Positions 8,156 to 16,216 of a stretch of DNA of 48,337 bases are shown piece after piece. The stretch is from Chloroflexota bacterium (GTDB lineage Bacteria > Chloroflexota > Limnocylindria > Limnocylindrales > CSP1-4). The notes beneath the pieces were generated by a model that was given only the letters and a program-made list of their open reading frames with translations, searched no databases and was not told the origin of the DNA. A program made the position numbers and the translations under genes. Numbering within the stretch: position 1 is the stretch's first letter; each line of letters starts with the position of its first letter. The stretch lies in contig JADMIG010000020.1 in NCBI GenBank assembly GCA_015478725.1, positions 1-48,337 of the forward strand. Direction: 5' to 3'.

Positions 8156-9301
8156 TCACGAGGCGGACGCGGCGCTCGTCGCGGTGATCCCGCTCGCCTC
8201 GAGCCATCGCTCTGCATCGATCGCGGCGCGGCAACCGTCCCCGGCCGCCGTCACCGCCTGCCGGTAGCGGTGATCGTGGACGTCACCGGCGATGAAGACG
8301 CCCTCGACGCGCGACCCGGTCTGGTCGCGGACCACCAGGTAGCCCTTGGCGTCGATCTCGAGCCGGTCGCCGAAGATCTCCGTGTTCGGCCGATGGCCGA
8401 TCGCGACGAACAGGCCGTCCGTCGGCATGACCCGGGCGTCGCCGCTCGAGGTGTCGCGGAGGCGGAGGCCCTCGACGTGGGCGTCGCCGAGGACCTCGTC
8501 GACGGCGGTGTTGTAGTGGATCTCGATCTTCGGGTTCGCGATGGTCCGGTCCACCATGATCCGGCTGCCCCGGAACTGGTCGCGGCGGTGGAGGAGATGG
8601 ACCTTCGACGCGAACCGGGTGAGGTACGTCGCCTCCTCGAGGGCCGTATCGCCGCCGCCGACGACGGCGATCTCCTTGTCGCGGAAGAAGAATCCGTCGC
8701 AGGTCGCGCAGGCGCTCACGCCGCGACCGCGGAGCCGTTCCTCGCTCTCGAGGCCCAGCCACATCGCCGACGCGCCGGTCGCCACGATCACGGCCTCGGC
8801 GCGATATTCGATGCCGCGGGCCCAGATGCCGAACGGACGGCTGCCGAAATCGACCCGGTCCGCGTCGACGTCGACGATCCGGGCACCGAATCGCTCCGCC
8901 TGGGCGCGCATGGCGGCCATGAGGTCCGGGCCCTGGATCCCGTCCGGGAAGCCCGGGTAGTTCTCGACGTCGCTCGTCAGCATGAGCTGGCCACCGGCGC
9001 CCGACCCGGCGAGGACGATCGGGGTGAGGTCCGCCCGGGCCGCGTAGATCGCGGCGGTGAGGCCGGCGGGCCCGGAACCGATGATGACGACGTTCGAATG
9101 GATCGGCGACCCGTCGCCGCGCGACGACATCGGTCCGCCGGGCGCCGCGACGGCCTCGCCGAGGATCGCGAGGGGGGTCACCGCCGGAGGCGCCGCAGCG
9201 ATGGGCGCCGGCGAAACGGACGTTGCCGCCTCATGGCCGAAGTCGATCGTGAGAGACGGGGATCGGCTCGCCGTCCCGGCGTTCGTCATCTGCTCGTTCA
9301 T
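8156..9301 (-). CDS. trxB: Thioredoxin reductase
   Basis: FAD/NADPH flavoenzyme that reduces thioredoxin. Motifs are the FAD-binding GSGPAGLTAAIYAARA, redox-active CATC (Cys198 and Cys201), NADPH-binding GGGDTALEEATYL and the C-terminal AGDVHDHRYRQAVTAAGDG. From the ATG at 9301 the protein has 381 residues, with a 57-residue Ala/Pro/Ser-rich leader not seen in ordinary TrxB. An internal ATG at 9130 (MSSRGDG) would give the usual length. I kept 9301 because a TGCTAGGAT extended -10 sits just upstream and a GAGG precedes the ATG; the internal site has weaker signals. Confidence 0.93.
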   Translation of the reverse strand: MNEQMTNAGTASRSPSLTIDFGHEAATSVSPAPIAAAPPAVTPLAILGEAVAAPGGPMSSRGDGSPIHSNVVIIGSGPAGLTAAIYAARADLTPIVLAGSGAGGQLMLTSDVENYPGFPDGIQGPDLMAAMRAQAERFGARIVDVDADRVDFGSRPFGIWARGIEYRAEAVIVATGASAMWLGLESEERLRGRGVSACATCDGFFFRDKEIAVVGGGDTALEEATYLTRFASKVHLLHRRDQFRGSRIMVDRTIANPKIEIHYNTAVDEVLGDAHVEGLRLRDTSSGDARVMPTDGLFVAIGHRPNTEIFGDRLEIDAKGYLVVRDQTGSRVEGVFIAGDVHDHRYRQAVTAAGDGCRAAIDAERWLEASGITATSAASAS

Positions 9302-9308
9302 CGCCTCA

Positions 9309-9317
9309 ATCCTAGCA
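9309..9317 (-). promoter_or_regulatory. Candidate extended -10 for trxB
   Basis: On the minus strand TGCTAGGAT fits an extended -10 (TGnTAnnAT). It would start transcription within a base or two of the ATG at 9301, giving a leaderless or nearly leaderless transcript. No recognisable -35 is present. A CCCCAGGGG palindrome lies about 20 bp further upstream. Confidence 0.4.
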
Positions 9318-9366
9318 CGACCGCGATACCCCTGGGGAGTATACGGCGCCGGTCTTCAGTCCCTGC

Positions 9367-10263
9367 TCAGAGCGTCCTGAGGGCCGGGATGACGTCGCGC
9401 CCGATGAGCTCGAGGCGCGAGATGTCGTCGACCCCGCGGACGCTGAGGATGAGGTGCTGGACCCCGACATCGGCGAGCGCGCCGGCCCGATCGACGATGG
9501 CAGCCGGCGTGAGCGCCCCGTCGGCACCTCGGGCGTCGATCGCGACCGGCTGGAGGGTCGACCGTTCGATCTCGTCGAACGGTCGACCGACGGCCTCGCA
9601 ATGACCGCGCAGGACCTCGAACTTGTGATGGAGCGTCTCCGGCGACCCGAACACGTTGCAGGCGTCGGCGTAGCGCGCGACGAGGCGGAGTGTCCGCTGC
9701 TCGCCGCCGCCGCCGATCATGATCGGCGGGTGCGGTCGCGAGAGCGGCGGTGGGCTGTTAAGGAGCCGCGTGGCATGGAACTGGCGGCCCTCGAAGGGCG
9801 CCTCCGTGCCCCGTTCGGCCTGCCACATCTCGTGAGCGATCCGGAGGGTCTCCTCGAGCATCTCGAACCGCTGGCCAAGCGGCGGGAAGGGGAAGCCGAG
9901 GCTTCGCGATTCGTCCTCGTTCCAGGCCGCGCCGATGCCGAACCAGGCCCGACCGCCGGACAGGACGTCGAGTGTCGTGGCGGCCTTGATCCAGAGGCCC
10001 GGCAGCCGGTAATGGACACCGCCGACGAGGAGCCCGAGGCGGGCCCGAGTCGTGTTCGCGGCCAGGAAACCAAGCGCGGTCCAGCCTTCGAGCATCGGGT
10101 CGGTGACGGGGCCGACGCCTCGGATCTGGAAGAAGTGGTCCATCACCCAGATGGAATCGAATCCGGCGTCGTCCGCGGCACGGGCGATCCGGCCGAGGGT
10201 CGGGCCGATGGCTGCCGGACCGCCTGGCCAGGTGAACGACGGGATCTGGAGACCGAGCTTCAC
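9367..10263 (-). CDS. LLM-class F420-dependent oxidoreductase
   Basis: Luciferase-like TIM-barrel oxidoreductase, 298 residues. The family uses F420H2 or FMNH2. Typical blocks are FDSIWVMDHFFQ, RARLGLLVGGVHYRLPGLWIKAATTLDVLSGGRAWFGIGAAW, the RFEMLEETLRIAHEMW helix and PIMIGGGGEQRTLRLVARYADACNVF (quoted in parts). F420 use is inferred from the neighbouring cof genes. GTG at 10263 has AGGA 5 bp upstream. It follows cofE by 146 bp on the same strand. The substrate is unknown. Confidence 0.88.
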   Translation of the reverse strand: MKLGLQIPSFTWPGGPAAIGPTLGRIARAADDAGFDSIWVMDHFFQIRGVGPVTDPMLEGWTALGFLAANTTRARLGLLVGGVHYRLPGLWIKAATTLDVLSGGRAWFGIGAAWNEDESRSLGFPFPPLGQRFEMLEETLRIAHEMWQAERGTEAPFEGRQFHATRLLNSPPPLSRPHPPIMIGGGGEQRTLRLVARYADACNVFGSPETLHHKFEVLRGHCEAVGRPFDEIERSTLQPVAIDARGADGALTPAAIVDRAGALADVGVQHLILSVRGVDDISRLELIGRDVIPALRTL

Positions 10264-10409
10264 GGGTTCCTGCCCTTCGCGTGCGTCGCCGGGTCGCCGC
10301 TCGCGCCCAGCCGGGTCGCCGCTCGCGTCCAGATGGTTGCAGGGTAAGCCGCTTCGCGTCGAACAGTGTGCGCCAGAGGCCGTCCCGGCTTCGGGACTCC
10401 CGGCTCCTG
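10264..10409. other. cofE-LLM intergenic region with 22-bp tandem repeat
   Basis: No gene is seen here. It contains two tandem copies of a 22-bp unit, 10288-10309 and 10310-10331, differing at one base and built on gccgggtcgccgctcgcg. The repeats lie 25-70 bp upstream of the luciferase-like gene's start. A GC-rich stretch after the cofE stop could form hairpins, but no clean terminator is evident. Confidence 0.7.
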
Positions 10410-11213
10410 TCAGTGGAAGAGGTCGAATGCCTCCGGCATGAGGGCATCGCCGATCGTCGCCTCGGATCGGGTCGGCCGTGCCCCCCGGACGACCGCGAGC
10501 GGACGGCCGCTCGCCTTGCCGAGGGCGAGCTCCGCCGCGGAGGCGATCTCGTCGGCGACCGCCCGGATCGTCGAGCGCATGAGGCGGCCGTCCGCGTCCG
10601 GCGTCCCCCGGAGGTCCTCGAGCGGCGCGATCCCGCTCACGCCGATCGCGACATCCGTGATGCCCCATCGCCAGGGCCGCCCGAAGCTGTCCGAGACGAT
10701 GACCGCGACGTCCATCCCGAGCTCCCGGCGGATCGCGTCGCGGAGCCGGGTCGCGGAGGCGTCGGGATCGGTCGGCAGGAGGAGCACGACCTCGCCCGAC
10801 CGCCGCCCCACGTTCGACGCGTCGACGCCGCCGTTCGCGCAGATGAACCCGTGCCGAGTCTCCGTGATGAGGACCCCGTTCGCCATCCGCACGACCCGCC
10901 GAGCCTCGCGGAGGACGACCTCGATCTGTCGTGCGTCGCGGTCCCATCGCTCGGCGAACGCGATCGCCTCCGGACGTGGTTCGATCGTCGCGAGATCGAC
11001 GAGGGCGCCCTCGGCCTTCGAGACGATCTTGGAGGTGACGACCACCACGTCGTCCGGGCGGAGTGGCCCGCCGGACGCGAGCGACCCGCCGGGCGAGAGC
11101 GCCGCGGCGAGGGCCTGGGCGACGATCGCCGGCAGATCGTCTCCGCTGACGACCTCCGGCACGCCGGGCACCGCGACGATCTCGACACGACCGCCCCCGG
11201 CCTCAGTGGGCAT
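10410..11213 (-). CDS. cofE: Coenzyme F420-0:L-glutamate ligase
   Basis: CofE adds gamma-linked glutamates to F420-0 using GTP, giving the F420-2 or longer tails. The 267-residue protein begins EIVAVPGVPEV and carries VVTSKIVSKAEGA, ANGGVDASNVG, IVSDSFGRPWRWGITDVAIG and GRPLAVVRGA, all family hallmarks. Its ATG at 11213 lies inside the end of cofC (11 bp overlap), pointing to coupled translation. It is the third cof gene in cofD-cofC-cofE. It has no second C-terminal domain of the kind found in actinobacterial FbiB, so it is the single-domain form. Confidence 0.94.
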   Translation of the reverse strand: MPTEAGGGRVEIVAVPGVPEVVSGDDLPAIVAQALAAALSPGGSLASGGPLRPDDVVVVTSKIVSKAEGALVDLATIEPRPEAIAFAERWDRDARQIEVVLREARRVVRMANGVLITETRHGFICANGGVDASNVGRRSGEVVLLLPTDPDASATRLRDAIRRELGMDVAVIVSDSFGRPWRWGITDVAIGVSGIAPLEDLRGTPDADGRLMRSTIRAVADEIASAAELALGKASGRPLAVVRGARPTRSEATIGDALMPEAFDLFH

Positions 11214-11910
11214 GGGGCCGTTCGAGGATGGCCGGTGCCGCCAGGAGCAGATCGTCCGGCGTGTCGAGGTCGACGATGAGCGGTCCGCCGAGCTCGACAT
11301 ATCGCGCACCGGCCGCACGGGCCCGGGTCGCGTGAGCCGAGCGGCTGTCGCCGCCGAACGCGAAGTCGATGGCGTCCGGCGGACGGACGAACAGGAGGTT
11401 GGTGCCTCGACCGTGCCGGTCGGGCACGAGGGCGACGAGCCGGACGTCGGGTGGCGAGTCGGCGGTCGCCGCCTCGATCGCCTCGTCGAGGGCGCGCGCC
11501 GAGACCGCCGTGAGATCGATCGGCAGGACGAGGACGGCACTCGCGCCGAGGTCGACGGCCGCGCGCCGTGCGGTGTCGAGCGCGTCGACGAGGCCGATCC
11601 CCGACTCGTCGATGGCATGGGCCCCGGCGGCGCCGGCGAGGTCGCGGGCCACGGGATCCGCGCTGACGGTGATCGTCGCGGCGATCCGCCTGGCCGCCGT
11701 CGCTGCCCGGATCGTCCGTTCGAGCAGTCGGACGACGAGGTCGCGCCGCTCCTCCGGGTCGAGGACGCCACCGAGTCGCGACTTCGCCCCCTCCAGGGAG
11801 CGGACCGGGACGATCGCGACGATCCGCTCGGGCGGGCCGATCCGACCACGATCGAGAGAGGCCGGCAGGCTCACGGGCACCCCGTCCCTACCCGTCCGCC
11901 CGCAGCGCAT
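11203..11910 (-). CDS. cofC: 2-phospho-L-lactate (or PEP) guanylyltransferase
   Basis: CofC activates a three-carbon phosphate with GTP for CofD. The substrate differs by lineage: 2-phospholactate in archaea, phosphoenolpyruvate in actinobacteria; which applies here cannot be read off. The 235-residue protein has the nucleotidyltransferase opening IVAIVPVRSLEGAKSRLGG, the LVLPIDL metal-site strand, DRHGRGTNLLFVRPP and LIVDLDTPDDLL. ATG at 11910 has GAGG 7 bp upstream and lies 23 bp inside the end of cofD; GTG codons at 11880 and 11874 are alternative starts that would remove the overlap. Confidence 0.92.
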   Translation of the reverse strand: MRCGRTGRDGVPVSLPASLDRGRIGPPERIVAIVPVRSLEGAKSRLGGVLDPEERRDLVVRLLERTIRAATAARRIAATITVSADPVARDLAGAAGAHAIDESGIGLVDALDTARRAAVDLGASAVLVLPIDLTAVSARALDEAIEAATADSPPDVRLVALVPDRHGRGTNLLFVRPPDAIDFAFGGDSRSAHATRARAAGARYVELGGPLIVDLDTPDDLLLAAPAILERPHAH

Positions 11911-12838
11911 GGATCGCCTCGAGCACGGTTCGCCCGAGGGCGATCCGGCTCGGGTCGTCCGTCATGACCGTGGGCGCGACGAACGTCCGGAGGCCGACCC
12001 GTTCGATCGCCGGAGCGAGGTCGGCGTCCTCCGTGTCGAGGACGAATCCCGAGGCGACGTCGGCATACAGTCGGGCCACGCCGAGGGCGCTCGATTCGTG
12101 ACCCAGGCTCGCGAGCATCCGGTCCGCCGGACCCTTGAGCGCGCTGCCGCCGACGATCGGGCTCAGCGCGACGATCGGGACGCCGCCGCGCCGGGCGCCG
12201 GCGAGCAGGTCGCGCATCCCACGGACCGCGAGGATCGGTGCGATCGAGACGACCGGATTGGACGGGGCGATGACGATGCCCTCCGCGAACCCGAGCTCGC
12301 CACGGACGCGGGCCGGTGCCTCGGCCCGGTCCACGCCGACGAAGCGGACCTCGTGGACCACGGGTTCCTGCCGGCGGTGGACGAAGTACTCCTGGAACTC
12401 GAGCCAGCCGTCGTCCGTGCGGACCTCCGTCCGGACGTCGTCGTCGGACATCGGCAGGACCGTGGCCCTGACCCCGAGGGAGCGGGCGACGGCGACGGCC
12501 ACGTCCGTCAGGCGGGCGCCGGCGCGGAGGCGGGCGGTGCGGACGATGTGCGTCGCGAGGTCGCGATCGCCGAGCTGGAACCACGTCTCCTCGCCGAGCC
12601 GGGCGAGCTGCCCGGCGACGGTCCACGTCTCGTCGCGGAGTCCCCAGCCGCGTGTCCGGTCGTCGAGGCCGGCAAGGGTGTAGGTCACGGTGTCGAGATC
12701 GGGGCAGACACGGAGGCCGTGACGATCCGTGTCGTCTCCGGTGTTGACGACGACCGTGAGGTCGGCGTCGAGGATCGCCTGGAGGCCGAAGGCGAGTTTC
12801 GCCCCGCCGACGCCACCGGCCAGCTCGACGACGCGCAC
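11888..12838 (-). CDS. cofD: 2-phospho-L-lactate transferase
   Basis: CofD transfers the phospholactyl (or phosphoenolpyruvyl) moiety from the CofC product onto the deazaflavin FO, making F420-0 or dehydro-F420-0. The 316-residue protein shows GGVGGAKLAFGL at the N-terminus, VVNTGDDTD, CPDLDTVTYTLAG and the IAPSNPVVSIAPILAV block. GTG at 12838 is 3 bp after the stop of the upstream luciferase-like gene, so the unit likely runs from 14760 to 10410. The FO synthase genes (cofG/cofH or fbiC) are not in the window. Confidence 0.95.
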   Translation of the reverse strand: MRVVELAGGVGGAKLAFGLQAILDADLTVVVNTGDDTDRHGLRVCPDLDTVTYTLAGLDDRTRGWGLRDETWTVAGQLARLGEETWFQLGDRDLATHIVRTARLRAGARLTDVAVAVARSLGVRATVLPMSDDDVRTEVRTDDGWLEFQEYFVHRRQEPVVHEVRFVGVDRAEAPARVRGELGFAEGIVIAPSNPVVSIAPILAVRGMRDLLAGARRGGVPIVALSPIVGGSALKGPADRMLASLGHESSALGVARLYADVASGFVLDTEDADLAPAIERVGLRTFVAPTVMTDDPSRIALGRTVLEAIHALRADG

Positions 12839-12841
12839 CGC

Positions 12842-13774
12842 TCAGCCGGCCTCGATGGCGGTTCGAACCTCTCCGATCCGCTCGAGCGTCTCGCGATCGA
12901 ATGGCGCCGGCAATCGGGCGATGACGTGACGGAATCCGAGTTCGATGTATGGGGCGAGGTCGGCGGCGATCGCGTCCGGTGGGCCGGCGAGCACGGGGAT
13001 GTCGAAATCGACGGTCATCCCGTTGTGGGTCCGCAGCTCGGCAAGGCGCGTGAGCGCCGCCTCGCGAGTCGAGCGGATGACGATCGGGAAGCTCACCGTG
13101 CGTTCGATCGCCGCCTGGTCGCGTCCCACCTCGCCGCAGTGGGCCCGGAGCGCCGCATCGGCGTCGCGCACGGCGTCCAGCGTGCCCGCGGCGTTCCAGG
13201 CGTCGCCGCGGAGGGCGACCGTCCGAAGGGTCTTCCGGCGTCCCGAGCCCCCGATGAGGATCGGCAGTCGGGCCTGGATGGGGCGCGGCTCGCAGACGGC
13301 ATCGTGCAAGGTGTAGAAGCGACCGTCGTGGGTGACCCGTTCCCCGTCGAGGAGGCGACGGAGGATCTCCACTGCCTCGTCGAACCGGTCGAGTCGCTCG
13401 CCGGCGCTCATCCCGAAGTCGATTCCGAAGGCATCGTGCTCCCGCTCGAACCAGGCCCCGCCGATGCCGAGGACCGCCCGACCGCCGCTGATCGCGTCGA
13501 GGGTCGTCGCGAGCTTGGCGGTATGGCCGGGTCGGCGGAACGTGTTCGCCCCGACCATGAGGCCGACGGTGACGCGCGAGGTGACCGCGGCGACGCCCGC
13601 CAGGGCGAGCCAGCCTTCGAAGATCGGCTGCTCCCACGGCCCCTGGATCGCCAGCAGATGGTCCCACGTCCAGACGCCGTCCCAGCCGGCGGCCTCGGCG
13701 GCGATCGCCGCGTCACGGAAGCCAGCCCAGTCGGATCGCTGCGACCAGAGCTGGGCGCCGAAGCGGACGCTCAC
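12842..13774 (-). CDS. LLM-class F420-dependent oxidoreductase
   Basis: A second luciferase-like enzyme, 310 residues. It shows GWDGVWTWDHLLAIQG, RVTVGLMVGANTFRRPGHTAKLATTLD (in parts), GGRAVLGIGGAWFE and LPILIGGSGRRKTLR. The GTG at 13774 overlaps the stop of the upstream gene in a GTGA arrangement, and its stop is 3 bp before cofD, so it is embedded in the F420 transcription unit. F420H2 dependence is inferred from that position and the family. The substrate is unknown. Confidence 0.88.
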   Translation of the reverse strand: MSVRFGAQLWSQRSDWAGFRDAAIAAEAAGWDGVWTWDHLLAIQGPWEQPIFEGWLALAGVAAVTSRVTVGLMVGANTFRRPGHTAKLATTLDAISGGRAVLGIGGAWFEREHDAFGIDFGMSAGERLDRFDEAVEILRRLLDGERVTHDGRFYTLHDAVCEPRPIQARLPILIGGSGRRKTLRTVALRGDAWNAAGTLDAVRDADAALRAHCGEVGRDQAAIERTVSFPIVIRSTREAALTRLAELRTHNGMTVDFDIPVLAGPPDAIAADLAPYIELGFRHVIARLPAPFDRETLERIGEVRTAIEAG

Positions 13775-14760
13775 CGGTGGAGCTTCGGCAACACGTCGCG
13801 TCCGAACACCTCGATCCAGCGCGCCTGATCGCGGCCGACGTTGTGGAGATAGATCCGGTCGAAACCCAGGTCGAGGAATCGCTGGATGTACGCCCGGTGA
13901 GCCTCGGGATCCGCGCTGATGAGCATGCGACCCTCGAAATCCTCCGCTCGAACGAGCCTGGCCATCTGCTCGAAGTCGGACGGGCTGCGGATGTCCTGCT
14001 TGGGGAACTTCATCCCGCCATTCGGCCATTCGACCATCGCGTTCCGCATCGCCTCCTCGTCCGTCTCGGCCCACGAGAGATGGAGCTGGAGGATGAACCG
14101 GAAGTCCGCCGGGTCCCTGCCCGCTTCGCGGCAGCCCTCGCGGCACTTCTCGAAGATCATCTCGATCTTCGACTCGGGGGCGCCGACGGTGATGAGGCCA
14201 TCGGCGAACATGCCCGTCTTCCTGGCCGTGATCGGTCCGGCGGTCGCGATGAGGATCGGCGGCGGCTCGGCCGGCATCGTCCACAGGCGGGTGGTCTCGA
14301 GCTTGAAGAACCTGCCGTCGTGCTTGACGTCCTTGCCGGAGAAGAGCTTGCGGATGATCTCGATCGCCTCGAACATCCGGGCGATCCGTTCGGGCGTCTC
14401 CGGCCAGTAGCCGCCGATGACGTGCTCGTTGAGCGCCTCCCCTGAACCGAGGCCGAGCCAATGGCGCCCGGGATACATCGCGGCGAGCGTCGCCGACGCC
14501 TGGGCGACGATCGCCGGGTGCATCCGGAAGCTGGGGCACGTGACGCCCGGCCCGACGTCACCGGAGGTCCGCTCGGCGATCGCGGTCATGACGTTCCACA
14601 CGAAGGCGGCATTGCCCTGCTGCGGGACCCACGGCTGGAAGTGATCGGCGGCCATGACCCCACGGAACCCGTGCTGCTCGGCAAGGACGCTGTAGTCCGT
14701 CACCTCGCGCGGCCCGAACTGCTCGAGCATCGCGGCGTAGCCGATCGTCGCCTCGCTCAT
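13771..14760 (-). CDS. F420-dependent glucose-6-phosphate dehydrogenase-like enzyme
   Basis: The 329-residue protein belongs to the G6PDH branch of the luciferase-like superfamily, whose mycobacterial members reduce F420 with glucose 6-phosphate. Visible signature stretches include ADHFQPWVPQQGNAAFVW, GPGVTCPSFRMHPAIVAQA and GLGSGEALNEHVIG, plus the GFDRIYLHNVGRDQ tail. It starts at ATG 14760 with GGAGG 7 bp upstream, the best ribosome-binding site of the block. As first gene of the F420 unit it is a good candidate for the enzyme that supplies F420H2. Related enzymes act on other hydroxylated substrates, so the sugar is not certain. Confidence 0.87.
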   Translation of the reverse strand: MSEATIGYAAMLEQFGPREVTDYSVLAEQHGFRGVMAADHFQPWVPQQGNAAFVWNVMTAIAERTSGDVGPGVTCPSFRMHPAIVAQASATLAAMYPGRHWLGLGSGEALNEHVIGGYWPETPERIARMFEAIEIIRKLFSGKDVKHDGRFFKLETTRLWTMPAEPPPILIATAGPITARKTGMFADGLITVGAPESKIEMIFEKCREGCREAGRDPADFRFILQLHLSWAETDEEAMRNAMVEWPNGGMKFPKQDIRSPSDFEQMARLVRAEDFEGRMLISADPEAHRAYIQRFLDLGFDRIYLHNVGRDQARWIEVFGRDVLPKLHR

Positions 14761-15049
14761 CCGACGTCCTCCGCGAGCTCGATGTGGACCCGGCGTGGCC
14801 GGAGTCCGGCGGCCACGGGCAGGAGACGATGGTACGCGAGGCCTCGTCCGGACGCCGGCAGCGGCGCTCGATCCTCCGGCCATCGGGGTCATGAAGCGAT
14901 CGCGAAGAGATTGCGAATCCTTGGCCGCGTCATCGGCCGCGGCGCAACCGGGCCCCGCCACAATCGCGGAGGCGTTCCGTTCCGGCAGGGGTCGGCCGCC
15001 TGTTTGTGTCAGCCACATGATCCGCGCGGCGGATCCCGCCGAGGTGCCC
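14761..15049. other. Divergent intergenic region, F420 unit / DoxX-Rieske
   Basis: 289 bp between divergently read genes. It must hold the promoters of the F420 unit (minus) and of the DoxX-Rieske gene (plus), but no convincing -35/-10 pair stands out. The visible items are the GGAGG before the minus-strand ATG and a GAGG (15041-15044) five bases before the plus-strand ATG. No RNA gene or small protein gene is recognisable. Confidence 0.5.
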
Positions 15050-16216
15050 ATGTCCCGCCGCGACCGTCCACGACCGCGACCGATGCCGATGGACCGCGAC
15101 TTCGCGGCGGCGCGGGGCGAGCGTCAGGATGCGGGGCGTCGGGCGGAGGCGCGGCGCGGCGAGCCCAGGGTCACGGAGGCGGCGGCGACCGAGCGGCTCG
15201 CGTCGCTCACGCTCGCGCTGCTCCCGCTCCGCATCTTCCTCGGCGGCACGTTCGTCTACGCCGGCCTCGACAAGCTCATCGATCCAGCGTTCCTCCAGAC
15301 GAGCGGGGCGGGGTCGATCGGCGCGCAACTCGCCGAGTTCGTCAAGGTCTCGCCGATCGCGATCCTCGTCGAGGTGTTCGCCCAGCCGTTCCCGATCTTC
15401 GTCGGGATCGTCATCGCCGTCGCCGAGATCGCGATCGGACTCGGGGTCCTCACGGGGTTCCTCTTCCGGCTGTCGGCTGCGGCGGGTGCCGCTCTGTCGA
15501 TCCTCTTCTGGCTCACCGCGTCGTGGCCCACCCGGCCGTACTACTACGGGCCGGATCTGCCGTACGCGTTCGGGCTGCTGACGCTCGCCTTCGCCGGCCA
15601 CGGCGGACGCTTCGCCCTGGACGACTGGCTCGCGCGGCGGGGGGTTTGGGCCGGGCCGGACGACGGTGCGTCGGAGGACCGCCGCCGGATCCTCCAGGGA
15701 GGGCTGCTCGGCGCCGGCGCGATCGCCCTCGGCGCCTTCGGCGGGACCGTCGGCGCGGAGATGCTCGGTCAGCGCGACCGCGGGACGGCGCTCGGCGGCT
15801 CGCCCGCGCCCGGGAGTGGGACGGGCCAGGGCAGCGCTGCCCCGAGCGTCGGTCCGAGCACTGCCCCGGCCGTATCCGGCGGGTCGACGGGTGCGACAGC
15901 GGCCACCGTCCTCGGTACGGTCGCGGATCTCACGAGCCAGGGGTCCATCGCCTTCCAGGACCCCCAGAACGGCGACCCCGGCGTCCTCGTCAAGCTGCCT
16001 GACGGCACGGTGGTGGCGTTCGACGCGGTCTGCACCCACGCCGGCTGCACGGTCCAGTTCGATCCGGGATCGGGCTTCCTCATCTGTCCCTGCCACGGAG
16101 CGACCTTCGATCCGACCCACGGCGCGGCGGTCATCGCCGGGCCGACGAATCAGCCGCTTGCGCCCATCCCGATCACGGTGAACGCGTCGACCGGGACCAT
16201 CAGCCTCGAGGGGTGA
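15050..16216 (+). CDS. DoxX-like membrane protein fused to a Rieske [2Fe-2S] domain
   Basis: A 388-residue two-part protein. Residues 50-200 form a DoxX/DoxD-type four-helix membrane domain (LPLRIFLGGTFVYAGLDKL near its start). RRRILQGGLLGAGAIALGAF (212-231) then resembles a twin-arginine signal or anchor, a Gly/Ser/Pro/Ala linker follows (240-285), and the C-terminus is a Rieske domain with Cys328-x-His330 and Cys346-x2-His349 as ligands and the Cys333/Cys348 disulphide pair. That ligand pattern is complete. The protein is probably membrane-anchored and moves electrons between quinones or thiols and an unknown partner. ATG at 15050 follows GAGG by 5 bp; ATG 15017 is possible. Its end overlaps the convergent EAL gene by 17 bp. 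Confidence 0.9.
   Translation: MSRRDRPRPRPMPMDRDFAAARGERQDAGRRAEARRGEPRVTEAAATERLASLTLALLPLRIFLGGTFVYAGLDKLIDPAFLQTSGAGSIGAQLAEFVKVSPIAILVEVFAQPFPIFVGIVIAVAEIAIGLGVLTGFLFRLSAAAGAALSILFWLTASWPTRPYYYGPDLPYAFGLLTLAFAGHGGRFALDDWLARRGVWAGPDDGASEDRRRILQGGLLGAGAIALGAFGGTVGAEMLGQRDRGTALGGSPAPGSGTGQGSAAPSVGPSTAPAVSGGSTGATAATVLGTVADLTSQGSIAFQDPQNGDPGVLVKLPDGTVVAFDAVCTHAGCTVQFDPGSGFLICPCHGATFDPTHGAAVIAGPTNQPLAPIPITVNASTGTISLEG

Noticed and set aside
6954-8267. 437-codon plus-strand frame opposite the ABC exporter
   Set aside because: Shadow frame with Glu/Arg/Asp-rich composition; the minus strand holds an intact transporter with all motifs.
9322-9345. CCCCAGGGG palindrome upstream of trxB as an operator
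   Set aside because: Short, with flanks that do not extend the symmetry, and no second copy seen near other genes.
11369-13828. Very long plus-strand frame across cofC, cofD and the luciferase-like gene
   Set aside because: It spans three intact minus-strand genes and shows no domain; codon bias produces stop-free antisense frames here.
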